NCBI GenBank assembly: GCA_003552785.1 | Contig: PUOQ01000095.1 | Span: 1-18,147 of the forward strand | DNA length: 18,147 bases | Origin: Dehalococcoidia bacterium | Lineage (GTDB): Bacteria; Chloroflexota; Dehalococcoidia; Dehalococcoidales; CSSed11-197 | Direction of reading: 5' to 3' | Shown here: one piece after another, positions 7,521 through 14,179 of the stretch | Layout of the letters: each line of letters starts with the position of its first letter | Position numbering within the stretch: the stretch's first letter is position 1 | Made by a program: the position numbers and the translations under genes | Notes under the pieces: model-generated | Told to the model about the DNA's origin: nothing | Seen by the model: the letters and a program-made list of their open reading frames with translations, nothing else | The model's database searches: none

Positions 7521-8901
7521 CTACAAAAACAACGTCCCGTTTCTGGCGCCTCAATCTTATACCATCCTCAGCATGCTCGCGCCTGGAAGACTTTTTCTTT
7601 TTCTTCTTAGGCTCGGGTTTTGCCGGTGGCGGAACGAGTACATCCTCAGCAAAACGCAACCCCGGCTTTGATTTGGGTCCGGACGGCACTTGGGGAATTT
7701 CCTCGGATTGCCCGGGAATGGGTATGTACTCCGGCTTCTCCTCTTCCTCTTTAGTTTCTGCTGGTTCCTTCACCTGCTGAGGTTCTTCCGGGGCATGCTT
7801 AAGCGCTTCTTCGGCTTCTTCGGCTTCTTTTATAGCCCGTTGAGCTTCATACTCAGCCCTTTCAGTTTCAGCTTGCGAAAGGCTTTTTATATCTAACCGC
7901 CAGCCGGTAAGTTTAACAGCCAGGCGCACATTCTGACCTTCCTTGCCAATAGCAAGTGAAAGCTGTTTATCCGGGATCACAACATCAGCATGCTTCTCTA
8001 CCCGGTCCAGCCTGACTTCGGCTACGTGAGCCGGACTCAGTGCATTGGTTATGAAAGCTACCGGGTCTTCACTCCATGTAATGACATCAATTTTTTCCCC
8101 ATTGAGCTCGTTAACGATATTTTGAATACGAATTCCCCTCAAACCTACACAGCAGCCTACAGGATCAACACCGGGTTGACCGGCGGAAACAGCAACTTTG
8201 GATCTAAAACCCGCTTCCCTTGATACTGCTTGTATAATCACCGTACCGTTGTATATTTCAGGAACTTCCAGCTCAAAAAGTCTTTTTAAAAGGCCCGAGT
8301 GAGCTCTGGATACAACCAGTTGTGGGCCGCGACCGGTCTCAGCAACCTCTACCAGGTATACCTTTAAACGCTGTCCTACCCTATAACGCTCCCCGGGCGC
8401 CTGATCTTCTGCTGAAAGCAACGCTTCCGCCCTGCCGAGATCTATATAGGCCTGTCGTGAATCAACCCTTCTAACTGTCCCGGTAATAATATCGCCTACC
8501 TTGTCAGCATATTCGCTGTAGATAGCACTGTGCTCAGCATCATGAAGCCGTTGTAAAATCACCTGCTTGGCGGTTTGCGCTGCTATTCGCCCAGCGTTAT
8601 GAGGCGTGTCTTCCACCATCACCTCGGAACCTATGATGGCGTTTTTATCGAGCTTTTGTGCCTCCGGGAGGCTAATCTCCTGACGCTGGTCTGTTACCGT
8701 TTCTACCACGGTCTTCTGTGCCCATACGGTAACCTCGCCATTGGATGGGTTAATCTTTACTGCAATGTTTTGGGCTGGAGCAAAGTTATTTTTCCTGTAA
8801 GCCGATACAAGAGCGGCTTCTACGGCACCCAGCACTACCTCTTTTGACAGATTTTTTTCTGCCGACAGTTGAGTTATAGCGAGCATGAAGTCGCTCTTCA
8901 T
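7498..8901 (-). CDS. nusA: Transcription termination/antitermination factor NusA with a charged C-terminal tail
   Basis: NusA binds RNA polymerase and nascent RNA and affects pausing, termination and antitermination. The 467-residue protein has the N-terminal polymerase-binding domain (about 1-125), an S1 domain (about 130-200, GDIITGTVRRVDSRQAYIDL) and two KH domains with GLRG (253-256) and GKEG (319-322). The recognisable core ends near residue 345. The last 120 residues are a low-complexity charged tail rich in Glu and Pro, then a run of six Lys at 432-437, and end DDEDEYI. Bacillus-type NusA lacks such a tail, and the E. coli acidic repeats are different. The ATG at 8899-8901 has GGAGGGTGG upstream. 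rimP, the usual gene upstream of nusA, is absent. Confidence 0.97.
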   Translation of the reverse strand: MKSDFMLAITQLSAEKNLSKEVVLGAVEAALVSAYRKNNFAPAQNIAVKINPSNGEVTVWAQKTVVETVTDQRQEISLPEAQKLDKNAIIGSEVMVEDTPHNAGRIAAQTAKQVILQRLHDAEHSAIYSEYADKVGDIITGTVRRVDSRQAYIDLGRAEALLSAEDQAPGERYRVGQRLKVYLVEVAETGRGPQLVVSRAHSGLLKRLFELEVPEIYNGTVIIQAVSREAGFRSKVAVSAGQPGVDPVGCCVGLRGIRIQNIVNELNGEKIDVITWSEDPVAFITNALSPAHVAEVRLDRVEKHADVVIPDKQLSLAIGKEGQNVRLAVKLTGWRLDIKSLSQAETERAEYEAQRAIKEAEEAEEALKHAPEEPQQVKEPAETKEEEEKPEYIPIPGQSEEIPQVPSGPKSKPGLRFAEDVLVPPPAKPEPKKKKKKSSRREHAEDGIRLRRQKRDVVFVDDEDEYI

Positions 8902-8940
8902 ACTATTTTTCCACCCTCCAGCCTAAAACTTGCTGACAAT

Positions 8941-8969
8941 AAAAAAGTGGGCTTTTTGGAGTCCCACTT
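8941..8969 (-). terminator. Intrinsic terminator-like hairpin in the nusA leader
   Basis: On the minus strand AAGTGGG (8963-8969) pairs perfectly with CCCACTT (8945-8951) across an 11-base loop, and the transcript continues as a run of U ending at 8941. It lies 40 bases upstream of nusA and downstream of the predicted nusA promoter, with no minus-strand gene before it. It therefore looks like an attenuator rather than the end of another gene. NusA-dependent attenuation of its own operon is known in Bacillus. Confidence 0.7.
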
Positions 8970-8994
8970 GAAAGAAGTATTCTCTTGTATCATA

Positions 8995-9024
8995 AATATA
9001 GCACAACCTGCATAAAATTTGCAA
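8995..9024 (-). promoter_or_regulatory. Promoter of the nusA-ylxR-infB-rbfA-truB operon
   Basis: On the minus strand TTGCAA (9019-9024) and TATATT (8995-9000) are separated by 18 bases. Transcription would start near 8988, giving a leader of about 87 bases that contains the hairpin at 8941-8969. The rest of 9025-9108 is AT-rich and I see no gene in it. Confidence 0.5.
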
Positions 9025-9108
9025 GCCTTCCCCTGTTAATGAGGCCTGCTCACTCTCACGATATATTATAATTTTACGTTTATATATCGCGTTGATTGTA
9101 GTCAAAAA

Positions 9109-9134
9109 GGGTAATTTATGATGGGTAATTTATG
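9109..9134. repeat. Tandem repeat GGGTAATTTATG, two copies
   Basis: GGGTAATTTATG occurs at 9109-9120 and again at 9123-9134, a 14-base period. It lies between the two divergent transcription units, upstream of the promoter of the TPP riboswitch operon. Its role is unknown. It could be a regulator site or a small duplication. Confidence 0.6.
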
Positions 9135-9161
9135 GCAGCATATCCCGTTTATTTAGATAAC

Positions 9162-9190
9162 TTGATTATTAAACCGCAAACTGGTACATT
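9162..9190 (+). promoter_or_regulatory. Promoter of the TPP riboswitch operon
   Basis: TTGATT (9162-9167) and TACATT (9185-9190) are separated by 17 bases. Transcription would begin near 9197, about ten bases before the first helix of the riboswitch, which supports the call. Confidence 0.55.
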
Positions 9191-9206
9191 TTACATACAA
9201 TTAAAT

Positions 9207-9306
9207 AGCTACCAGGGGTGCTGAAAAGGCTGAGAGTTCCGGAGGGAGAACCGGAACAACCCTTTGAACCTGTTCTCGGTAATTCGAACGTAGGGAAGTG
9301 ATAGCT
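9207..9306 (+). ncRNA. TPP riboswitch (THI box)
   Basis: The conserved aptamer elements are present in order: GGGGTGC (9215-9221), CTGAGA (9230-9235), then CCTTTGAACCTG (9260-9271), GGTAAT and ACGTAGGGA (9288-9296). The closing helix P1 can form from AGCTA at 9207-9211 and TAGCT at 9302-9306. The variable stem between CTGAGA and CCTTTGAACC is GTTCCGG/CCGGAAC. Such aptamers bind thiamine pyrophosphate and normally switch off thiamine synthesis or transport genes when TPP is plentiful. The two downstream genes are therefore very probably in thiamine metabolism. Confidence 0.95.
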
Positions 9307-9318
9307 GCACCAGCTTCG

Positions 9319-9342
9319 TTTAAACCTGAGCCTGGGTTTAAA
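9319..9342 (+). promoter_or_regulatory. Possible expression platform of the TPP riboswitch
   Basis: TTTAAACC (9319-9326) pairs with GGTTTAAA (9335-9342) across eight bases, but no U tract follows, so it does not look like a classic terminator. Just after it, TCCTC (9347-9351) is complementary to GAGGA (9389-9393) in the ribosome binding site of the next gene. Control of translation by hiding that site is therefore plausible. This is inferred from pairing only; no folding was run. Confidence 0.4.
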
Positions 9343-9398
9343 GTTCTCCTCAACCTTACCCGGTAGTTTATTTAAAATATCACTATTGGAGGAACATT

Positions 9399-10430
9399 GT
9401 GCTACCAGAAATCGGTAAGGTTGACCGTAACAGCTTTGACAGAATTATTTTCCCCAGACTGGGAAAAAAGGACTCTTCGGTATTAATCGGACCCCAACAC
9501 GGTGTTGATGCCGCAGCAATCGATATCGGCAATGGCAACGTAATGGTTGTAAAAGAAGACCCTACATTTGGTCTGCCGGTTTTAATGCCACATTTTGGCT
9601 GGGCTATCGTCCATATTTGCGCCAGTGATGTAGCCTGCCTTGGGGTCAAACCGAGATACATGTCTATATGCCTGCTACTACCCCCGGGTACGCCAGATTC
9701 AACCCTGGAACATATATGGAAAGAAGTTGATGAGGAGTGCCGGAAACTTGATATCGCCATAGTTGGTGGCCATACTGGAGTTTACCCTGGTATTGGTTAC
9801 CCGCTTAATGGTGGATGCACCATGATCGGCCTGGGCACCAGCAGCCAGCTTACCCCTGCATCTAATGCCCGTACGGGTGACACTATCATCATGACCAAAG
9901 GTCCTGCCATAGAAGCAGCCGGTATTCTTGCCTACCAGGCTGAAAAGGAGCTCACAGAACAATTCGGATCTGAAATAGTCAAAAAGGGCAAAGACTATTT
10001 TTTCCAGATGACAGTAGTTAATGATGCACTGATTGCCGCCCCTTTCGCCCACGCCATGCATGATGCTACCGAAGGGGGGCTCTTAAATGGTGTTTATGAA
10101 ATAGCTGCTGCTTCAAACAAGGGGGTAACTCTGTATGAGGACCAGATATACACTCCGGATGAAATAAACCTTATTTGCAAATATTTCAATATTGATCCTT
10201 TAACATCAATAAGCGAAGGCACCCTTCTAATTTCAGCTTCAGCCGAAAAAGCCGATTGTATTATTAACGAATTAAAAAACAATAACATACCTGCCTGGGA
10301 AATTGGCAAAATAACCGAAGGGGAAAAGGTGTTTATCCGCCGAAATGGCAACCGCGAAGAATTGAAGCCAGTTCTGACCGACCCATTTTGGGCAGCCTAT
10401 TTTTCGACACTTGGAGGCGAAAATGGATAA
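9399..10430 (+). CDS. AIR-synthase-related protein (PurM/HypE/ThiL/SelD superfamily), TPP-regulated
   Basis: This 343-residue protein belongs to the ATP-using superfamily that includes PurM, HypE, ThiL and SelD. Visible signs are GVDAAAID (36-43; the Asp is in the place of the GDDAA ATP/Mg motif), ASDVACLGVKP (75-85) and the glycine-rich IVGGHTG (121-127), followed by an AIRS-C-type half. It lacks the C-terminal Pro-Arg-Ile-Cys tail that HypE needs, so true hydrogenase maturation is unlikely. The GTG start has GGAGG at 9388-9392. It is the first gene behind the TPP riboswitch and overlaps a ThiN-type gene by eight bases, so I infer a step in thiamine metabolism. Phosphorylation of thiamine monophosphate, the ThiL reaction, is the obvious candidate but is not shown. 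Confidence 0.85.
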   Translation: MLPEIGKVDRNSFDRIIFPRLGKKDSSVLIGPQHGVDAAAIDIGNGNVMVVKEDPTFGLPVLMPHFGWAIVHICASDVACLGVKPRYMSICLLLPPGTPDSTLEHIWKEVDEECRKLDIAIVGGHTGVYPGIGYPLNGGCTMIGLGTSSQLTPASNARTGDTIIMTKGPAIEAAGILAYQAEKELTEQFGSEIVKKGKDYFFQMTVVNDALIAAPFAHAMHDATEGGLLNGVYEIAAASNKGVTLYEDQIYTPDEINLICKYFNIDPLTSISEGTLLISASAEKADCIINELKNNNIPAWEIGKITEGEKVFIRRNGNREELKPVLTDPFWAAYFSTLGGENG

Positions 10431-11028
10431 TCATATAAAAGACCAGGTACTCGGGAGCCTGGTATCAGCAGTAAAAATATTGGAGCAGTGCCGTGAATTC
10501 GCCAGCCTCATCCCTGAAGTTAGAGTAAACCTTGTGCATGCTTTGCCTGAAGCTAAAACCCGGCTTGATGTCGCCGCAATTGAAGGCCGCATAACCTCGG
10601 TTGGTGGATTCCCTCGGGCAGCTGGACTACCTTCATTTGGTGCTTCTGATCACATGGCCCGTTTAATAATTGAAGTACGTAAACATGAACCTGAAATCAA
10701 TGCCGGTATTAATTTTAAATGTGATAATACTGTTATCCAAACAGTAAAAGCTTATTGCAAAGAACGCGGCTGGTTATTTGGATGGATAGACCGGACCGCT
10801 GAACCGGCTGCTGTTCAAGAAACCGACGGCTTATCCATGCCCTGGAAAATTCAATCGCTTGTAACCCAATCGAATGGCCTGCCTCGTATTTTTTACGAAG
10901 GTGATGGGTGGGGCAAAGAACCCCTGTTCGTAGCTTTGGGAACCTCTGCTACTGAAGTTGTTGAAACTGTTAATGATATTGCCAGAAAACACTGTTTTTC
11001 GACCGGAAACCAAACGCAGGGAAATTAA
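10423..11028 (+). CDS. thiN: Stand-alone ThiN-type thiamine-phosphate synthase
   Basis: The ThiN domain condenses HMP pyrophosphate with thiazole phosphate to thiamine monophosphate. It is unrelated in sequence to ThiE and is best known fused to ThiD in archaea. In this 201-residue protein the family core is visible as NLVHALPEAKTRLDVAAIEGR, then VGGFPRAAGLPSFGASDHMARLI, then GINFKCDNTVIQT. Arg56 and His77 lie 21 residues apart, matching the spacing of the essential Arg and His I recall from the Pyrobaculum enzyme. The ATG at 10423 sits five bases after GGAGG and overlaps the upstream stop; an in-frame TTG at 10411 is inside that ribosome binding site and was rejected. No ThiD domain or DNA-binding domain is attached, so it is neither ThiDN nor the regulator ThiR. 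Confidence 0.87.
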   Translation: MDNHIKDQVLGSLVSAVKILEQCREFASLIPEVRVNLVHALPEAKTRLDVAAIEGRITSVGGFPRAAGLPSFGASDHMARLIIEVRKHEPEINAGINFKCDNTVIQTVKAYCKERGWLFGWIDRTAEPAAVQETDGLSMPWKIQSLVTQSNGLPRIFYEGDGWGKEPLFVALGTSATEVVETVNDIARKHCFSTGNQTQGN

Positions 11029-11035
11029 ATTAATA

Positions 11036-11062
11036 CAGCACCGGCCTCGGAGCCCGGTGCTG
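11036..11062 (+). terminator. Stable hairpin after thiN
   Basis: CAGCACCGG (11036-11044) pairs with CCGGTGCTG (11054-11062), a perfect nine-base GC-rich stem with a nine-base loop, starting seven bases after the thiN stop. No U tract follows. It may protect the transcript end or act as a weak or factor-aided terminator before comM. Confidence 0.5.
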
Positions 11063-11137
11063 CCCACATGTTCAATGCCGGGTTCAGGTTTGTTAATTGA
11101 CACACAAAAGCAATAGGGTTACCATTACACCTAGCTT

Positions 11138-12658
11138 ATGCTTGCCAGAGTCTTCAGTTGCGCCCTTATAGGTCTTGAGGGCGCCCTTGTAGAAGTCGAA
11201 GTTGACATTTCTCCTGGTCTTCCATCTTTTACAATTGTTGGTCTACCCGATGCAGCCGTGCAGGAAGCGCGTGAACGTGTCCGTGCAGCAATCCGCAATT
11301 CAGGGTTTTCCTTCCCACGCAAGCGCATTACTGTCAACCTGGCCCCTGCTGATTTGAAAAAAGCAGGGCCCTCTTACGACCTTCCTATCGCCCTGGCAAT
11401 CCTGATGAGTTCCGGGCAGACAAAGAGAGATGTTTCAGACACACTGCTACTCGGAGAGCTTTCCCTTGATGGCAGCCTGCGCCACACCAACGGCATACTA
11501 CCCATGGTAGCCCTTGCCAGAGAAAAGAACATGGCAAGTGTCATAGTGCCTGAGGCAGATGCAAATGAAGCTTCTTTAGTTGAAGGTATCAACATCACTC
11601 CGTTCAACAACTTGCGCGAAATGTGTGAAAGGCTGTCAAGCGGAGATGCTCTCGAGTGCTACCTTCATCCAGCCAGATATGACGATTGCGATCCACCTGA
11701 TTACAGCATAGACCTGGCTCATATCAAAGGCCAGGAGCATATCAAGCGAGCATTGGAAATAGCAGCTGCCGGTGCCCACAATTTAATTATGGCCGGCCCT
11801 CCCGGCAGTGGTAAAACCTTGCTGGCGCGTGCATTGCCTTCAATATTGCCAGCCATGACACGTGATGAAGCGCTTGAAGCAACGAATATATATTCTATAA
11901 GCGGATTACTTCCGAAGAATAAACCTCTGATGCTGAACAGGCCATTCAGAGCACCACATTACACCATCTCCAACGCCGGGCTGGTGGGGGGAGGTTCGTG
12001 GCCAAAACCCGGTGAAATAAGCCTCAGCCACCGTGGCGTTCTCTTCCTTGATGAATTACCGGAGTTCGGGCAGTCACGCCTGGAGCTATTACGTCAACCA
12101 CTTGAAGATAAAACAGTTACCATAAGCCGTGCCAGGGGCAGTGTTTCTTTTCCGGCAAATTTTATGCTGGTAGGAGCAATGAATCCCTGCCCCTGTGGTT
12201 TTTACAATGACCCGGTTAACGCCTGCAGCTGTTCGGCATATGCCATTTCACGTTATCAACAACGCCTGAGTGGCCCTTTTTCGGACCGAATTGATATATT
12301 TGTAAATGCTCCGCATGTCAATTACGACAAACTAACCTCAGAAAGACCGGGGGAACCATCACAAAGTGTACAAAAGAGAGTGAGCCAGGCACGCCAATGC
12401 CAGCTCGAGCGCTTTAAATCTCACCACAGAATAGCCAACGCAGAGATGGCAGCTCAGGAAATCGGTATTTTCTGTCATACAGACGATCCGGCACGCGACC
12501 TGTTAAAAGAAGGTATGCGTCAGCTACATCTCTCAGCACGTGCATTTCATCGCATTTTAAAACTGAGCAGAACTATCGCAGACCTCGACGAAAGCGATAC
12601 CATTAAGGCGCATCATGTAGCCGAAGCCATTCAATATCGGCCAAGACAAATGATTTAG
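11138..12658 (+). CDS. comM: ComM/YifB-family Mg-chelatase-like AAA+ ATPase
   Basis: ComM-type proteins are hexameric AAA+ DNA helicases that promote branch migration during natural transformation. Many bacteria without known competence also carry them. The 506-residue protein has the N-terminal Lon-protease-like ChlI domain (about 20-140, VGLPDAAVQEARERVR), Walker A GPPGSGKT (220-227), Walker B VLFLDELPEF (301-310), the NRPFRAPHYT block, and a cysteine cluster MNPCPCGF...CSC (C351, C353, C363, C365). A C-terminal Mg_chelatase_C domain ends with AEAIQYRP. Length is normal. The ATG at 11138 begins the conserved MLARVFS, though no strong ribosome binding site is visible. The gene stands 109 bases after thiN and runs head-on into the ribosomal cluster. 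Confidence 0.94.
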   Translation: MLARVFSCALIGLEGALVEVEVDISPGLPSFTIVGLPDAAVQEARERVRAAIRNSGFSFPRKRITVNLAPADLKKAGPSYDLPIALAILMSSGQTKRDVSDTLLLGELSLDGSLRHTNGILPMVALAREKNMASVIVPEADANEASLVEGINITPFNNLREMCERLSSGDALECYLHPARYDDCDPPDYSIDLAHIKGQEHIKRALEIAAAGAHNLIMAGPPGSGKTLLARALPSILPAMTRDEALEATNIYSISGLLPKNKPLMLNRPFRAPHYTISNAGLVGGGSWPKPGEISLSHRGVLFLDELPEFGQSRLELLRQPLEDKTVTISRARGSVSFPANFMLVGAMNPCPCGFYNDPVNACSCSAYAISRYQQRLSGPFSDRIDIFVNAPHVNYDKLTSERPGEPSQSVQKRVSQARQCQLERFKSHHRIANAEMAAQEIGIFCHTDDPARDLLKEGMRQLHLSARAFHRILKLSRTIADLDESDTIKAHHVAEAIQYRPRQMI

Positions 12659-12706
12659 CCCGGTGAATAATTTTTCTATCTAATCAAGCAAGGCACCTGT
12701 AAACAA

Positions 12707-12739
12707 GTATTGGTGAACCTATTCCAGATTCACCAATAC
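12707..12739. terminator. Hairpin between convergent genes, possible two-way terminator
   Basis: GTATTGGTGAA (12707-12717) and TTCACCAATAC (12729-12739) form a perfect 11-base stem with an 11-base loop, between the stop of comM and the stop of the oppositely oriented small membrane protein gene. In the minus direction it is followed by TTGTTTA, in the plus direction by CATATTC, so the U tract is weak on both sides. Confidence 0.6.
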
Positions 12740-12756
12740 CATATTCAGTCTGTAAC

Positions 12757-13008
12757 TCACCCGGTCAGGTAAAATACAAGTGCCATTTTAATTAAAACCA
12801 GGGCTAGAGCAAGGCTTATGTAACCACCTACTTTCAAGCTTCCCGGCTCAGGCCTTGCAGGGAAATGGGTCATAAATTCCCTGGCATCCGGACGCCGGGC
12901 AACAGCATCATAGTAATCTACTTCTTCCTTGCGACCCCAAAATATCCCACCCAGGCCGAGCAAGAAAAATACCGCCGCCAAAATGGCAACCACAGCAGGC
13001 ACGCCCAT
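12757..13008 (-). CDS. Small membrane protein with two predicted helices, unknown function
   Basis: I do not recognise this 83-residue protein. It has a hydrophobic segment at about 3-23 (VPAVVAILAAVFFLLGLGGIF), a polar loop of about 35 residues rich in charged residues and Pro, and a second hydrophobic segment at about 61-81. Both ends would therefore lie on the same side of the membrane. A good ribosome binding site (AAGGTGG, seven bases before the ATG) and its compact place support a real gene. It follows rplL by 72 bases on the same strand with no terminator between, where rpoB stands in most bacteria, so it may be the last gene of the ribosomal operon. It ends at a terminator-like hairpin. 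Confidence 0.75.
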   Translation of the reverse strand: MGVPAVVAILAAVFFLLGLGGIFWGRKEEVDYYDAVARRPDAREFMTHFPARPEPGSLKVGGYISLALALVLIKMALVFYLTG

Positions 13009-13080
13009 AACTCACCACCTTTTACTTTCCGGTTTATGCAGATAGTATACTTTAATGCTTAACCCGAAAGACAGGCAAGT

Positions 13081-13464
13081 TTATTTAACTTCTACAGTTG
13101 CGCCGGCGCCTTCAAGCTTGGTTTTAGCTGTCTGGGCTTCCTCCTTGCTTACAGCCTCTTTAATGGCTTTGGGCGCCGCCTCAACCAGGTCTTTCGACTC
13201 TTTAAGCCCAAGGCTGGTTATCTCGCGCACTGCACGAATAACATTAATCTTATTATCGCCGACAGCTTTCAGGATTACGTCAAACTCAGTTTTCTCCTCC
13301 TCAGCGGGCGCTTCTTCTCCGCCCCCTGCTGCCGGTGCAGCAGCTGCCACTGGTGCAGCAGCACTAACACCAAATTCTGTTTCCAGAGCTTTGACCAAAT
13401 CAGCCAGCTCGACTACAGTCATACCCTTGATGATTTCCATTACTTCTGTTTTTTTGTCAGACAT
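13081..13464 (-). CDS. rplL: Ribosomal protein bL12 (L7/L12)
   Basis: bL12 forms the flexible stalk of the 50S subunit and recruits translational GTPases such as EF-Tu, EF-G and IF-2. The 127-residue protein has an N-terminal dimerisation domain (about 1-35), an Ala/Gly/Glu-rich hinge (about 36-57) and the C-terminal domain with FDVILKAVGDNKINVIRAVREIT, then LGLKESKDLVE, ending GATVEVK. Normal length. It is four bases after rplJ. Unusually, it is not followed by rpoB. Confidence 0.98.
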   Translation of the reverse strand: MSDKKTEVMEIIKGMTVVELADLVKALETEFGVSAAAPVAAAAPAAGGGEEAPAEEEKTEFDVILKAVGDNKINVIRAVREITSLGLKESKDLVEAAPKAIKEAVSKEEAQTAKTKLEGAGATVEVK

Positions 13465-13468
13465 TTAT

Positions 13469-14008
13469 TTAAGCCTCCTCAAGTTGATTAATTCTTGCCT
13501 GTAATATATTTGCCAGCCCTCTTGACGGGCCGGAAAGAACTGTGACCAAGCCTGTTAGCGGCGCCTGTATTCCACCAAGCACTTTAGCAAGCAAAATTTC
13601 ACGTGGCGGCAATTGCGCCAGGTTTTTCATCTCTTCAGCGGAGAGGACAGTATTTCCAAGTATACCACCAAGAACATTTAATGGCGCATTACTGCTTTTT
13701 GCATATTCATAAAGCAGCTTTGGCGGTATTACCGGGTCATCATAACCAAAGGCAACTGCTATGGGTCCATCGAATATATTGGGGTCAACCCCTTTACCCG
13801 CCTCATCCACAGCAAAACGGACCAGGGTATTTTTTACCACACGGTAATCCACGCCTGAAGATCTAAGCTTACGGCGTAAACTGGTAAGATTAGCCGTAGA
13901 CATGCCTGAATAATCGGTAATAACCACTACCTCGCTTTTTTTCAAAGACTCGGCTATTTCCGAAACAAGCCTTACCTTCTTCTCTCTTATTTGTTTGTTT
14001 CTTGCCAT
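13469..14008 (-). CDS. rplJ: Ribosomal protein uL10 (L10)
   Basis: uL10 binds 23S rRNA and anchors the bL12 dimers of the stalk. The 179-residue protein has the family blocks VVVITDYSGMSTANLTSLRRKLR, YRVVKNTLVRFA and GPIAVAFGYDDPV, and a C-terminal helix that holds bL12 dimers. A strong AAGGAGGGGG ribosome binding site precedes the ATG. The upstream RNA is the L10 leader with an attenuator hairpin, so expression is probably controlled by free L10-L12 complex. Confidence 0.97.
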   Translation of the reverse strand: MARNKQIREKKVRLVSEIAESLKKSEVVVITDYSGMSTANLTSLRRKLRSSGVDYRVVKNTLVRFAVDEAGKGVDPNIFDGPIAVAFGYDDPVIPPKLLYEYAKSSNAPLNVLGGILGNTVLSAEEMKNLAQLPPREILLAKVLGGIQAPLTGLVTVLSGPSRGLANILQARINQLEEA

Positions 14009-14030
14009 TACCCCCTCCTTCTCCTGTTTA

Positions 14031-14064
14031 AAAATTAAGGTTCCTCATGTTGCCACAAGGAACC
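14031..14064 (-). terminator. Attenuator terminator of the L10 leader
   Basis: On the minus strand GGTTCCT (14058-14064) pairs with AGGAACC (14039-14045). The stem can be extended inward by three pairs, two of them G-U, and is followed by TTAATTTTT. It sits directly before the rplJ ribosome binding site and after the conserved L10-binding part. Confidence 0.8.
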
Positions 14065-14150
14065 ACCTCAAAAGATAGATTCTCTCAAGGCCTTCCTCGG
14101 CAGGTATATCATTAAGCCCTTTTCAGGCACCCACTGTCTTAAGAAAGCAT
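14065..14150 (-). ncRNA. L10 leader (autoregulatory ribosomal protein leader)
   Basis: Read on the minus strand, the rplA-rplJ gap contains the conserved elements CTTAAGACAGTGGGTGCCTG, GGGCTTAATGATATACCTGC and CCGAGGAAGGCCTTGAGAGA in order. These match the L10 leader RNA I know from Bacillus and many other bacteria. The L10-L12 complex binds this RNA and lowers expression of rplJ-rplL. Confidence 0.88.
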
Positions 14151-14179
14151 TAATCTACTTTAATTGTAAGATTAAAACC

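Noticed and set aside
8923..9105. Sixty-codon minus-strand frame upstream of nusA, considered as a possible rimP
   Set aside because: It shows no RimP features, and it spans the predicted promoter and terminator hairpin.
10411..10422. TTG start four codons upstream for ThiN
   Set aside because: The codons are within the GGAGG ribosome binding site of the ATG at 10423.
9399..10430. Hydrogenase maturation factor HypE
   Set aside because: The required C-terminal Pro-Arg-Ile-Cys tail is absent, no hyp genes are nearby, and the gene is behind a TPP riboswitch.
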